The notes below the pieces were generated by a model. The model was not told the DNA's origin. It did not search any database and was given only the letters and a program-made list of their open reading frames with translations. From Chitinophagales bacterium (lineage in GTDB: Bacteria > Bacteroidota > Bacteroidia > Chitinophagales > UBA2359), in NCBI GenBank assembly GCA_020636475.1, contig JACJXU010000006.1, forward strand, positions 62,001 through 126,000: a stretch of DNA of 64,000 nt, given 5' to 3'. Positions 18,041-26,900 of the stretch are shown here, piece after piece. The position numbers were made by a program, and so were the translations under genes. Position 1 is the first letter of the stretch. Each line of letters starts with the position of its first letter.

Positions 18041-18679
18041 TTAAGAATTATTGGAAAGCCAAAATGGCGGTTCATAGTTCATGTCATCTTCCTTATCTTT
18101 CATCCAATCGGGAACCGTTGGTTTGTTTATATCGCGATAATAATACGCGCAGTAAGCACCAGCCAATGCGCCGAATAAGTGTCCTTCCCAAGATACGCCT
18201 TGCTGTAAGGGAAGTACGCCCCATATCATTCCGCCATAAAGAAAAATAATTAAAAAAGATAAAGCAACGGAACGAATATCACGCCGAAATACACCGCTAA
18301 AAAATACAAAAGAAGCCAAGCCGTAGATTAATCCGCTGGCACCTAAGTGAATGGAAGGACGTGCAAAAATCCAAATGCCTAAGCCCGACAAAATGTATAT
18401 GTACAGGAATACTCGCCAAGCTATTTTTTGATAAGTGAGAAATAAAATAAAACTCAGCACAAAAATGGGGGCAGTATTGGAAATTAAGTGGGTGAAGTCG
18501 GCATGGAGGAAAGGATAAAAGACAATACCCCGCAAACCCGTAATATCACGCGGATACACACCATAAATACCTAAATCTATTTGTGTAAATGTCTCGAAGA
18601 GCTTTACAATCCACAGTATTAGCACAAATACAATGGAGAAGCTCAATGCTTTTTTTACTTTTTTAAGGTCTTTTTGCAT
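18041..18679 (-). CDS. Rhomboid family intramembrane serine protease
   Basis: A 212-residue membrane protein with about six helices. The catalytic serine motif is visible as HLGASGLIYG and the catalytic histidine as GHLFGALAGAY, with the conserved HLISN of helix 2 (oxyanion Asn/His region). Rhomboids cut transmembrane segments inside the membrane. I chose the ATG at 18679; an in-frame TTG at 18688 would add three residues. It is followed after 16 bases by the metalloprotease gene, forming a likely two-gene unit. A strong terminator for the upstream gene ends 20 bases before its start. Confidence 0.9.
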   Translation of the reverse strand: MQKDLKKVKKALSFSIVFVLILWIVKLFETFTQIDLGIYGVYPRDITGLRGIVFYPFLHADFTHLISNTAPIFVLSFILFLTYQKIAWRVFLYIYILSGLGIWIFARPSIHLGASGLIYGLASFVFFSGVFRRDIRSVALSFLIIFLYGGMIWGVLPLQQGVSWEGHLFGALAGAYCAYYYRDINKPTVPDWMKDKEDDMNYEPPFWLSNNS

Positions 18680-18698
18680 TGGGTTCAAATATAATACG

Positions 18699-18732
18699 AA
18701 AAAGGCGGACTATATCTATAGTCCGCCTTTTT
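18699..18732 (-). terminator. Terminator after the Asp-box protein gene
   Basis: A perfect 16 bp inverted repeat: AAAAAGGCGGACTATA at 18699-18714 and its complement at 18717-18732, separated by two bases. It ends transcription of the minus-strand gene stopping at 18756. The T-run on the minus strand follows the stem. Confidence 0.85.
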
Positions 18733-18755
18733 AACAGTATTATGTTTGGAAAAGT

Positions 18756-21590
18756 TTATTTCAATACTACATTGCGAACCACAGTACCAGCATCAGTAAT
18801 GATATGAATCATATACATACCACTTGCCAAGTCGCTAAGGTTAATATCGAAAGTAGCATTATTATACACTTCAGATTTTACAAAAGTATTTAATTGCTCA
18901 CCCGCAACATTATATACTTCTACACGTACATCGCGTGTTTCTACATCATTTACAGAAATAGTTAAGTTGCCTTGTGTAGGATTTGGTGATACTTGAATGT
19001 TATTGTTTAGTAAATAATCGTGTAAACCTACCATACAAGTACTATTGTTGCTACAAAGTTCGTCCATACCATTAGGACCCGTAACTACAACAGTTCTCGT
19101 AGCTACACCTTGATTGCCGCTATTGTCGGAAACGGTATAGGTTAGTGTGTAGGTTGCAGGGTCAGTAATACATACAAAGCCTGCAATCTCAACCAATGAA
19201 GTTAAGTTGCCATCAAATTCGTCTATAGCAGAATAGCCCGGCTCTGTAAACTCGGTGTCACAAGTATGAATTAGTGTACCACCACCAGAAAGCACAATAA
19301 CAGGAGGCGTAGTATCTACTACATTAATAGTTTGAATAACCGTAGTTGTATTGCCAAAACTATCGGTAGCAGTATAAGTAATGGTGTAAGAACCCAAAAC
19401 TTCTAAGTTTACATCTTCCACACCTGTAACAGTTACTTGGTCGGTATTGGTAATGTCGCCATCAATATTGTCAATTACTTGGAATTCGGGCGCAGGGAAA
19501 GCTACACCAAATTGACCATTAACGGTAACATTGTCACCGTCTGCCAAGATAATTTGCGGACCTTCGCTGTCTTCTGCAATTACATTTACGGTTCTGCTTA
19601 ATGAAGTTGCCATATTGCCTGCATTATCACTAGCATTGTACGTTAGTGTATAAACGCCAATGGTGGTATTATCTACCATACCATCTATGGTTAAATAATC
19701 GCTGGCTGGGCAACCCAAACCATCATAAGCATCTGCTACAAGTACACCCGGGTCATTCCAAGGGGTATTTACAAGGATAGCCATGTTGTCAGAACCGATT
19801 AACTCCATTACCGGTGGTTCTACGTCTGCTGCCAATACATTGATAGTTACAGTGTCTATTGCGCTATTTCCGTCTGAATCGGTTACTGTTACATACACTT
19901 CTTCGGTACTATTTGGTGTGGTGTATAAAATATTTCCGGCATTTTCTAAGTATTGTTCATTTAAGTTTCCATCAGGATAGTCCACATTAAATATGATTGC
20001 ATTTTCTAAATCAACAGCACAATCAACTTTCGCATTTAAATTGTACAAACGGAAAAGTTGCGGACAAGTATTAGAAGTAGGGTCTGGAGTAACAATATCG
20101 CCAACGGGAACTTCTAAGTACATTATATCATTTACAGTAGCTTGTGCTTGTGTAGTGAATAACAAACTTCCCGTTAAATCATCTGCTTGATATACCAAGT
20201 GGAGATTGTCATCTACATTGCGCGCCAAAGAAGCATAAATACAGTCTTGGGTAGGTGAATTGGTAAGATTGATAGGACCAATCCAAGTATTGCCACCATC
20301 CATAGATTTTACCGCAAAAACATCTCTGTAAGGTTCACTTTCTTCGTCAATAGCACCATCTACCACGGCAGAGTAAGTTAAGTACAAATTGCCATCGGCA
20401 TCTATACCGGCACTTGGCATAGATACTAAACCATTTCTGTGTTGTGGCGTAGCCTCGTAAGTTGGTTGACAGTCGCCGGTATAGTCTTCTAAGATGGTAT
20501 TAGCAATAATGTCTGGTTGTCCCATCATATTTTCGTTCCAATACATAATACCTTGTCCGGTTGAAGGGTAATAACTTGCACCAGCACCGTCATCATCCAT
20601 CCATACGCGGCTACCGTACCATACGTGCAATACGCCATTGTTATCTATCAAGGCATCGAACGCTCCGTCTGTAGTAAGTACGGGGTCTAACAAAATATCA
20701 CCACCGGCAGGATTGTACAATAAATTGCTATTTTCAACTAAAATAGTAAATGTCCAGTTTTCGCCACCATCGGTAGAACGCCAAATAACCGGACCATACG
20801 TATTGGCTACAATAGCTACGTCATCGCCATTTGCAGCAATTGCATAAGCATCACCACCAAAGAAGCTGAAGTGCTGGTCGTCCATATTGGGTAATTGCAT
20901 AGAAATCCAAGTTTCGCCTGCATCATCAGAGCGGAAATAATTTAAACCGCCGTCCACGCCATAAATTACATCACCTAAGCGGCTACACATTACGTGAATA
21001 GTATTGCCAACCACCGCAGCACGCGACCACACAGCCGTTGCATCTAAGTTATTGCCATCGGCATCGGTAAGTGGTTTGCTGCTCCAAGCAGTTTCGCCTG
21101 CGTCACGGTAAGTAAACAATAAACCTGCCCCGCCGGTATGTGTAATAGAGAATACACGTCCCGAAGCAGTTTCGCCAATAGAGGGCCAGCCCACGCGTTG
21201 GTCTTCAAGTCGTCCTGTGGGTATAGATCCCCAGTTGCCTGCGGCATCTCTTTCGTTAAAGCCTGTACCTCTGTCGGGTGCAGCATCACTAAAGTTAAAG
21301 TCGTAAGTCCAAGCAGCTAAAATGCGTCCATCGCCCGGATTAACGATACGGTTGTCCACCGATTGGTTTGTTTGAAGGTCGTAAGTAGTTTCGCCAATTT
21401 TTACACCCGGGGCCGCAACTTTGGTATTCGTAGCAACATACGGCTTTGCATTGCTGCTTACCAATACATTGTCTATGGCGGGTTTTTCTTTTACAGCTTT
21501 ATGGTGGGGATTTAAGTTTTGCTGTGCTTGTTGTGCATACGCGCCAAAACCTATTCCCATCATTGCAAGGGTAAATAATGTTTTTTTCAT
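18756..21590 (-). CDS. Secreted Asp-box (sialidase-like propeller) protein with DUF5011-type domains and T9SS sorting domain
   Basis: A 944-residue protein with a signal peptide (MKKTLFTLAMMGIGFGAYAQ). The N-terminal half contains at least three Asp-boxes (RSDDAGETW, STDGGENW, KSMDGGNTW), typical of beta-propellers of the sialidase/BNR type; I see no convincing sialidase catalytic set, so the enzyme activity is open. The C-terminal half holds several DUF5011/HYR-like Ig domains, with patterns such as NTPWNDPGVLVADAYDG and GVYTLTYNASDNAGN. It ends with a type A sorting domain (QVSPNPTQGNLTISV...GMYMIHIITD). It is probably a surface or secreted binding protein. The gene is monocistronic, with its own terminator at 18699-18732. 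Confidence 0.85.
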   Translation of the reverse strand: MKKTLFTLAMMGIGFGAYAQQAQQNLNPHHKAVKEKPAIDNVLVSSNAKPYVATNTKVAAPGVKIGETTYDLQTNQSVDNRIVNPGDGRILAAWTYDFNFSDAAPDRGTGFNERDAAGNWGSIPTGRLEDQRVGWPSIGETASGRVFSITHTGGAGLLFTYRDAGETAWSSKPLTDADGNNLDATAVWSRAAVVGNTIHVMCSRLGDVIYGVDGGLNYFRSDDAGETWISMQLPNMDDQHFSFFGGDAYAIAANGDDVAIVANTYGPVIWRSTDGGENWTFTILVENSNLLYNPAGGDILLDPVLTTDGAFDALIDNNGVLHVWYGSRVWMDDDGAGASYYPSTGQGIMYWNENMMGQPDIIANTILEDYTGDCQPTYEATPQHRNGLVSMPSAGIDADGNLYLTYSAVVDGAIDEESEPYRDVFAVKSMDGGNTWIGPINLTNSPTQDCIYASLARNVDDNLHLVYQADDLTGSLLFTTQAQATVNDIMYLEVPVGDIVTPDPTSNTCPQLFRLYNLNAKVDCAVDLENAIIFNVDYPDGNLNEQYLENAGNILYTTPNSTEEVYVTVTDSDGNSAIDTVTINVLAADVEPPVMELIGSDNMAILVNTPWNDPGVLVADAYDGLGCPASDYLTIDGMVDNTTIGVYTLTYNASDNAGNMATSLSRTVNVIAEDSEGPQIILADGDNVTVNGQFGVAFPAPEFQVIDNIDGDITNTDQVTVTGVEDVNLEVLGSYTITYTATDSFGNTTTVIQTINVVDTTPPVIVLSGGGTLIHTCDTEFTEPGYSAIDEFDGNLTSLVEIAGFVCITDPATYTLTYTVSDNSGNQGVATRTVVVTGPNGMDELCSNNSTCMVGLHDYLLNNNIQVSPNPTQGNLTISVNDVETRDVRVEVYNVAGEQLNTFVKSEVYNNATFDINLSDLASGMYMIHIITDAGTVVRNVVLK

Positions 21591-21771
21591 AAACGTTCGA
21601 TTTAATATTTTGTAAAGTAAAATGAAATAGTTGTGTTTATTTTTTATATGTGTGATATTAATATTGCGTAAATATAGCCAATATTCTATTACGTTGCCAC
21701 ATAATACACGTATTTTTTAGGGAAATAAAAAATACTTTTGTCATTTTATTACAATAACATGACAATTTGTA

Positions 21772-23595
21772 TCAACGCTTACTTTTTTTATCCGCGTTGT
21801 TTTGTTGTGCCTGTTGTTGTTTCATCATGTCTTCCAATTTTTTGGCAAAGGAAGATTGTTTGGCAGGTTTTTTCTTGTTTTCTTGAATTTGGCGGTGTAT
21901 TTTATCTTCATCAATGAAATATTTGTTCATAATCCATTGCTGAATTAAATTTAGTACATTGTAAAGTGTGTAATAATAGGTAAGTGCCGAAGAAAAATTA
22001 TTGAAAATAAAAATGAGAAAAACAGGCATTATCCATTGCATTATTTTCATCTGAGCTTCGGCGGCAGGATTGCCCATGCTGGTGCTTTGGTTGTTGAAAC
22101 GCATAGACAAAAAGGTAACGCCAGCCATTAGCAGGGTAAACAAACTTACGTGGTCGCCATAAAAAGGGATTTTGAAGGGCAGTTGCATAATGGAGTCGTA
22201 AGTAGAAAGGTCGGTTGCCCACAAGAAAGATTGCTGGCGCAGATTGATGGACGAAGGGAAAAAATTGTACATGGCAATGAGTACCGGAAACTGTAACAGT
22301 TGGGGCAAGCAGCCGCCAAAGGGACTTACGCCCGCTTTGCTGTATAGTTTCATTTGCTCTTGTTGCAGACGTTGCATATCGCTGCCGTATTTCTCCTTTA
22401 GTTCGTCTAATTCGGGACGCAATACACGCATTTTTGCCATTGACAAATACGAGCGGTACGTCATAGGTGTAATGAGTATTTTTATGATTAAGGTGAGCAG
22501 TGCTATGATTATGCCATAACTGCCGATATATTTTTGCAAAAAGTTGAAAATAGGGATTATCAACCATTTGTTTACCCAACCAAAAATTGCCCAACCAAGG
22601 TAAATCTGATTTTCCAAGCCTATTTTTTTACTCTTGAGCAAGTTGTAGTCGTTGGGAGCAAAGAGCATCTCCATTTTGGTTGCAAATTCCGGCTTGTTGT
22701 CGTAGGTAAGTACCATATTGCTTTGGAAAGTCTTTACAATACTGCTGTCTTGCGGCGCGGTGGGCGTAGTGCTTTCGTTGTTTACGGCAAATAGGGTAGT
22801 GGGGCTATCTTTTGCTACAATAAGTGTTTGGTTGAAAAAACGTTGTTTGTGGGCAATCCACTGCACTTGTGCATTTACTTCTTCGGTGCCATCTTTGGAA
22901 AAAGATTGCATTTCATCGCCCATATCGTAGTAGTTGATAGCCGAAGCCAAGCGTTCATTGCTAATGTTTTGTTCTTGCTGTTTCAGTTGGCTGTTCCACA
23001 CCAAGTTAATGCGGGAGTTGTTGCTCATTTTATCACCTAAGCCCACCAGACTAAAAGCATAATCCAGTCCGTAGCTATCATCGCTCAGGGTATAGGTTTG
23101 TTCTATGTAGCTTTGGCGGGTAGAATCGGCGTAGAGGCGATAGACTACTTTTTGGGCATCGCTTGCTTGCAGTTCAAAGTTAAAATCTTTGGTGACAAAT
23201 TTTTGGTTATTGATAAAAAATTCGTAGTAGAACTGATTGTCGTCAGGCGCGATAAGTTGGAGCGGAGCTTTGGTGTAGTCTTTGTATTTTTTGAGTATTA
23301 CTTCGTCTATTTGCGCGCCTTTATTGGTAAATTTTATGGTAAAATATTCATTTTCCAAGCTGGCAGTACTAAGAGGTGTTTGTGTACCTATTTGTTGTAA
23401 TAGTCCTGCCGAACTTTGCGGTACATTGCTTATTGGCTCCGCAGCAGCATTGGTGGCAGTAGAGTCGCCGGAAACTGCTTCGGTGTTGGTGGCATTTTTG
23501 GGCGCATTGGGGTCTTCTTTGGGGCGATTTATATACGTAAAAACAAAGAAAATTAGGGCAATGAGCGTAAATGCCGTGAGTGTATTTTTATCCAT
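21772..23595 (-). CDS. yidC: Membrane protein insertase YidC
   Basis: A 607-residue insertase with the Gram-negative layout: an N-terminal anchor (TLTAFTLIALIFFVFTYI), a large periplasmic beta domain (about 60-350) and a C-terminal five-helix core including IGSYGIIIALLTLIIKI, KMRVLRPELDELKEKYG, SPFGGCLPQLLQFPVLIAMY and the last helix region YYTLYNVLNLIQQW. It inserts and folds inner-membrane proteins alone or with SecYEG. The basic tail (KKPAKQSSFAKKLEDMMK) may touch ribosomes. It is not next to rnpA-yidD. A TAnnTTTG box at 23636-23643 lies 41 bases upstream. Confidence 0.95.
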   Translation of the reverse strand: MDKNTLTAFTLIALIFFVFTYINRPKEDPNAPKNATNTEAVSGDSTATNAAAEPISNVPQSSAGLLQQIGTQTPLSTASLENEYFTIKFTNKGAQIDEVILKKYKDYTKAPLQLIAPDDNQFYYEFFINNQKFVTKDFNFELQASDAQKVVYRLYADSTRQSYIEQTYTLSDDSYGLDYAFSLVGLGDKMSNNSRINLVWNSQLKQQEQNISNERLASAINYYDMGDEMQSFSKDGTEEVNAQVQWIAHKQRFFNQTLIVAKDSPTTLFAVNNESTTPTAPQDSSIVKTFQSNMVLTYDNKPEFATKMEMLFAPNDYNLLKSKKIGLENQIYLGWAIFGWVNKWLIIPIFNFLQKYIGSYGIIIALLTLIIKILITPMTYRSYLSMAKMRVLRPELDELKEKYGSDMQRLQQEQMKLYSKAGVSPFGGCLPQLLQFPVLIAMYNFFPSSINLRQQSFLWATDLSTYDSIMQLPFKIPFYGDHVSLFTLLMAGVTFLSMRFNNQSTSMGNPAAEAQMKIMQWIMPVFLIFIFNNFSSALTYYYTLYNVLNLIQQWIMNKYFIDEDKIHRQIQENKKKPAKQSSFAKKLEDMMKQQQAQQNNADKKSKR

Positions 23596-23635
23596 TGGTT
23601 TTGTATAAGAAAATAGGTGTTCCTTAAATAGACGG

Positions 23636-23643
23636 CAAATTTA
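23636..23643 (-). promoter_or_regulatory. -7 element for yidC
   Basis: On the minus strand these bases read TAAATTTG, matching TAnnTTTG, 41 bases before the yidC ATG. No clear -33 element was found. Confidence 0.4.
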
Positions 23644-23952
23644 GCGAAATTAGGCTAATAAAAAGTATTTATCGTAGCAAAACAACAAAGTAGAGGAAAT
23701 AGTTTTGTAAAAAAAACATCCACCTCACAATACGCATAACCATTTTTCTTTTCTTTTCCTTCAAATTTTAATCATGTATTAACCTGTTTTTAAAAAAAAT
23801 ACGTTCATAGATTACGCAAGAAATTACTTGGCAAGTTTGTTTTTCCAGCAATTTATAGTGTATTTTGGGGGAGATACCTTACCACCACAAAAGCACCCCT
23901 CCTTTCAAGTAGGAATGTCCGAAGGACGGGGAGGTCAAACCATTCAAACAAA

Positions 23953-23985
23953 AAAAATCGCCCCGTGTTAAAGAAGGCGATTTTT
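23953..23985 (-). terminator. Terminator after the VWA lipoprotein gene
   Basis: AAAAATCGCC (23953-23962) pairs with GGCGATTTTT (23976-23985) around a 13-base loop. It lies 35 bases after the stop of the minus-strand gene and has a T-run on that strand. Confidence 0.75.
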
Positions 23986-24019
23986 AAAAATATATGAATA
24001 AAAACTACTTAATTATTTG

Positions 24020-25036
24020 CTATTTACGCTCCGTATGCAACACAAATTTGAGTACACGCTTATTATCTTCACTTATAATCTGCTGATTGCGCGTATATAT
24101 AAGGCTGTAAACCGTAGCAATAGATTTAGAAAAATCATTAAAACTACTCTCCACTTCCTTCGATGAATTGGCAAAACTCGCTACCCCTCCATTTGCCGAA
24201 AGGCTCTCCAAATCCGCTTCGTCCAACTGGCGATTATCACCCTTAAAGCCAATAACATAACTCATAATACGTACTCCTGTATAACCATTTTGCAAACGAT
24301 TGGAAAGATACGAAGCCGTGAGTTGCGGCGGAGCCAAATTGTCCTTACCATCGGTAAAAATAACCATTGCCTTCGAGGCAGCTTCAAGAGCTTCCAACTT
24401 ATCTATCGCCAAATCCACCGCTTGGTACAAAGCTGTAGAAGTTCCGGTAGTAATACTTTGTATGTTCTGCAACACCTTCACACGGTCGCTGCTCGGCTCG
24501 TAGTACGTTACTTGGTCGGAAAAACTAATAATACCAATGCGTGCTTGTGGCGACTCTTCAAAAATAGCATTCACAAAATTGTTGCTAAAACGAATTACAT
24601 TTTCAAAGTCGCTGCCCAAGGATTTACTCGCATCCAGCACTAAAAAAACTGCAACATCATCTAATGGTTCATAATCCATCGTAAACTCCACATCTTCTTC
24701 CCAGTCGCCATTCACAAACTCGTAGGCAGTAATATCGTTAATGCTGTAATTCCGCCCATTGTCATCTACAATACGCATATTGTCAATGTTCACATTTACC
24801 AAACTCGGCGGAATTATCTCACTATCAAATTCCTTCGAGAAATCAATCACAATCTCCGGCGATGTCTTTTCGGCATCAAAACTAATTGAAGGCGTAGTGC
24901 CCGTAGGATTCCAGTAATTCAGGTACAAATCAAAGTCTTGCGATGGACTGAAACTGCTATCTTTTTTACAAGAAAACTGCACCGTAGCCATCAACAAAAA
25001 CAATAAAAGTAAACTTGCGTTTTTCATTTTTTTCAT
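24020..25036 (-). CDS. Von Willebrand factor A domain lipoprotein
   Basis: A 338-residue exported protein with a lipoprotein signal (LLLLFLLMATVQFSCKK; Cys would be acylated). From about residue 125 it carries a VWA domain: the MIDAS motif reads LDASKS (DxSxS), followed by IGIISFSDQV and MVIFTDGKDN. Residues 30-110 form a separate beta-rich segment. VWA domains bind protein partners through a metal ion; the partner is unknown. A second in-frame ATG lies at 25027. It appears to be transcribed alone and ends at its own hairpin. Confidence 0.85.
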   Translation of the reverse strand: MKKMKNASLLLLFLLMATVQFSCKKDSSFSPSQDFDLYLNYWNPTGTTPSISFDAEKTSPEIVIDFSKEFDSEIIPPSLVNVNIDNMRIVDDNGRNYSINDITAYEFVNGDWEEDVEFTMDYEPLDDVAVFLVLDASKSLGSDFENVIRFSNNFVNAIFEESPQARIGIISFSDQVTYYEPSSDRVKVLQNIQSITTGTSTALYQAVDLAIDKLEALEAASKAMVIFTDGKDNLAPPQLTASYLSNRLQNGYTGVRIMSYVIGFKGDNRQLDEADLESLSANGGVASFANSSKEVESSFNDFSKSIATVYSLIYTRNQQIISEDNKRVLKFVLHTERK

Positions 25037-25194
25037 AACTGTATAAATTTAGCGGCTTTTTCTAAACGAAATAGAAAATCAAAATAGTATGTAAACGGTA
25101 ATACCAAATATCTTGCCAAAAAAATACATGCGCAAAAAATAGTTGCTAATTTACTGTAAATCAAATATTTATAAAAAAAGTAAAAAATATCCTC

Positions 25195-26886
25195 ATGAAC
25201 CTAAAATTACTTTTTCGCGTTGGTGTACTCCTAAGCTGTTTTGGGGGAAATAGTTGGACATTTGCCCAAAATATCGGCGACTTTGTTTCCTTACAAGCTG
25301 GCGCACAAGACCAACAACTACACCTTCCTGCAACGCACACCTTTCAGGTATTGATACAAAAAAACGATGCCTTTAGCGATGGCAATACTATGCCCGATTT
25401 GCCCGATTTTACAGCCTACATGCCCATTAATGGAAGCAGCCGTGTGGGACATTTGTGCGTAAACGAAGAACGTTATTTTGGTGGTGTACACGTATTGGAA
25501 CTCAGCTACGATTCTTTGCAAAGAGTCTGGACACATTTCAATTCCGAAAAAATGGATATGAGCCTTTTTTGTGGCGCGCGCCGCAACTGTTCGGGAGGAA
25601 TTACGCCTTGGCTTACCGTACTTTCCTGCGAAGAAAGCTACGATACCGGCGACTGCAACGCCGATGGCTACCAAGATTTTGGTTGGGTAATAGAAGTAAA
25701 CCCTTACACCCGCGAATTGATGGATTATGATACAGACGGCTTGCCCGATAAGCTATGGCGAATGGGACGATTCAAACACGAAAACGCCGCCTGCAACGCC
25801 AACGGACGTAGCGTTTATTTAGGTGCCGATGATTCGTCTTTTGGTTTTGTGTATAAATACGTAGCCGATTCGGTGGGAAATTTATCTTCGGGAAATTTGT
25901 TCGTACTCAAACAAATCACTTCAAATACTGCCGAATGGGTGCAGTTGCCCAACACTACGCCCCAAGAATGTAATGAGGTGCAAAGCAATGCCGTAGCCTT
26001 AGGAGCATCAAACTACAATGGTGTAGAAGATGTGGAAATAGGTCCCGACGGAAAAATTTATTTCGCCTCAAAAGGATTTGGCAAAGTTTTTCGCTTTGAT
26101 GATACAGACATACTGAGTGGAGGCGCGCCCATAAATAATTTTGAAACTTTTGTGGGCGGACAATCTTATTTGGTAAACTATGGCGGTGCGCAAATGAATG
26201 TGTCTTGGGGATTAGGCAACGACAATCTTGCTTTTGATGAGGCAGGAAATTTGTGGGTACTACAAGACGGCGGCAACAACTACATTTGGGTTGTAGGCGC
26301 AGACCACACGCAAGCCAATCCTAAGGTAAAAATATTTGCCCGAACACCGGCGGGCTGCGAACCTACGGGCATCACTTTTTCGCCCGATTTCCAGTTTTTA
26401 TTTATGTCTATTATGCACCCTTCTGCCGCAAATACTATGCTTCAAACCGATGCCGCCGACCAAAGTATTATCTTCAACCGCGATGCCACCATTATTATTG
26501 CCCGCAAAGAAAACTTGGGTTGCAATGATGCAGACAACGATGGTTTGTGTATTTGGGAAGATACCGACAACGATAATGACGGTTTGGCAGATGTAAGTGA
26601 TAATTGTCCTTACACACCCAATAGTTGGCAATTCGATACCAACGGCAATGGACAAGGCGATGCTTGCGATTGTTTTGATGCGTATGTCTTAGCCGCAACC
26701 GACACACTTTTTGCCAATCAAGCGGAGTTTTTTTCGGCAAAAGACAGTATTACAGCCTACAGCCAAGTGCAGGCACAAGCTACGCTTTCGCTTGATGCCG
26801 CAACGGCAATTACGCTAAAAGAAGGCTTTGTGGCGGAGCAGGCTTCGGATGTTCGGGTATTTATAGAGGGATGTGCAGTGCCTTAA
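25195..26886 (+). CDS. PhoX-like secreted phosphatase (DUF839) with thrombospondin type 3 repeats
   Basis: A 563-residue protein with a signal peptide (ending TFAQ). The central region matches DUF839/PhoX: MPINGSSRVGHLCVNEE, VLSCEESYD, MGRFKHENAA, VYLGADDSSFGFVYKYV and DVEIGPDGKIYFA. PhoX enzymes are calcium-dependent secreted phosphatases, so a role in phosphate release is likely (inference). Residues about 440-495 are calcium-binding Asp/Asn-rich type 3 repeats (DNDGLCIWEDTDNDNDG). The last 60 residues form a small beta module ending VRVFIEGC that resembles the segment before the sorting domain of the 14530-18024 protease. No T9SS sorting domain is seen. It is convergent with the TolC gene 14 bases away. 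Confidence 0.75.
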   Translation: MNLKLLFRVGVLLSCFGGNSWTFAQNIGDFVSLQAGAQDQQLHLPATHTFQVLIQKNDAFSDGNTMPDLPDFTAYMPINGSSRVGHLCVNEERYFGGVHVLELSYDSLQRVWTHFNSEKMDMSLFCGARRNCSGGITPWLTVLSCEESYDTGDCNADGYQDFGWVIEVNPYTRELMDYDTDGLPDKLWRMGRFKHENAACNANGRSVYLGADDSSFGFVYKYVADSVGNLSSGNLFVLKQITSNTAEWVQLPNTTPQECNEVQSNAVALGASNYNGVEDVEIGPDGKIYFASKGFGKVFRFDDTDILSGGAPINNFETFVGGQSYLVNYGGAQMNVSWGLGNDNLAFDEAGNLWVLQDGGNNYIWVVGADHTQANPKVKIFARTPAGCEPTGITFSPDFQFLFMSIMHPSAANTMLQTDAADQSIIFNRDATIIIARKENLGCNDADNDGLCIWEDTDNDNDGLADVSDNCPYTPNSWQFDTNGNGQGDACDCFDAYVLAATDTLFANQAEFFSAKDSITAYSQVQAQATLSLDAATAITLKEGFVAEQASDVRVFIEGCAVP

Positions 26887-26900
26887 TAGAAAATTAATAT

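Larger units (their letters stand above)
23596..24019. other. Intergenic region between yidC and the VWA lipoprotein gene
   Basis: No gene seen. It holds the yidC promoter-like box (23636-23643), an AT-rich stretch, a repeat relic near 23897-23935 containing AGGAATGTCCGAAGGACG, which resembles the one at 6920-6945, and a terminator hairpin (23953-23985). Confidence 0.6.
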
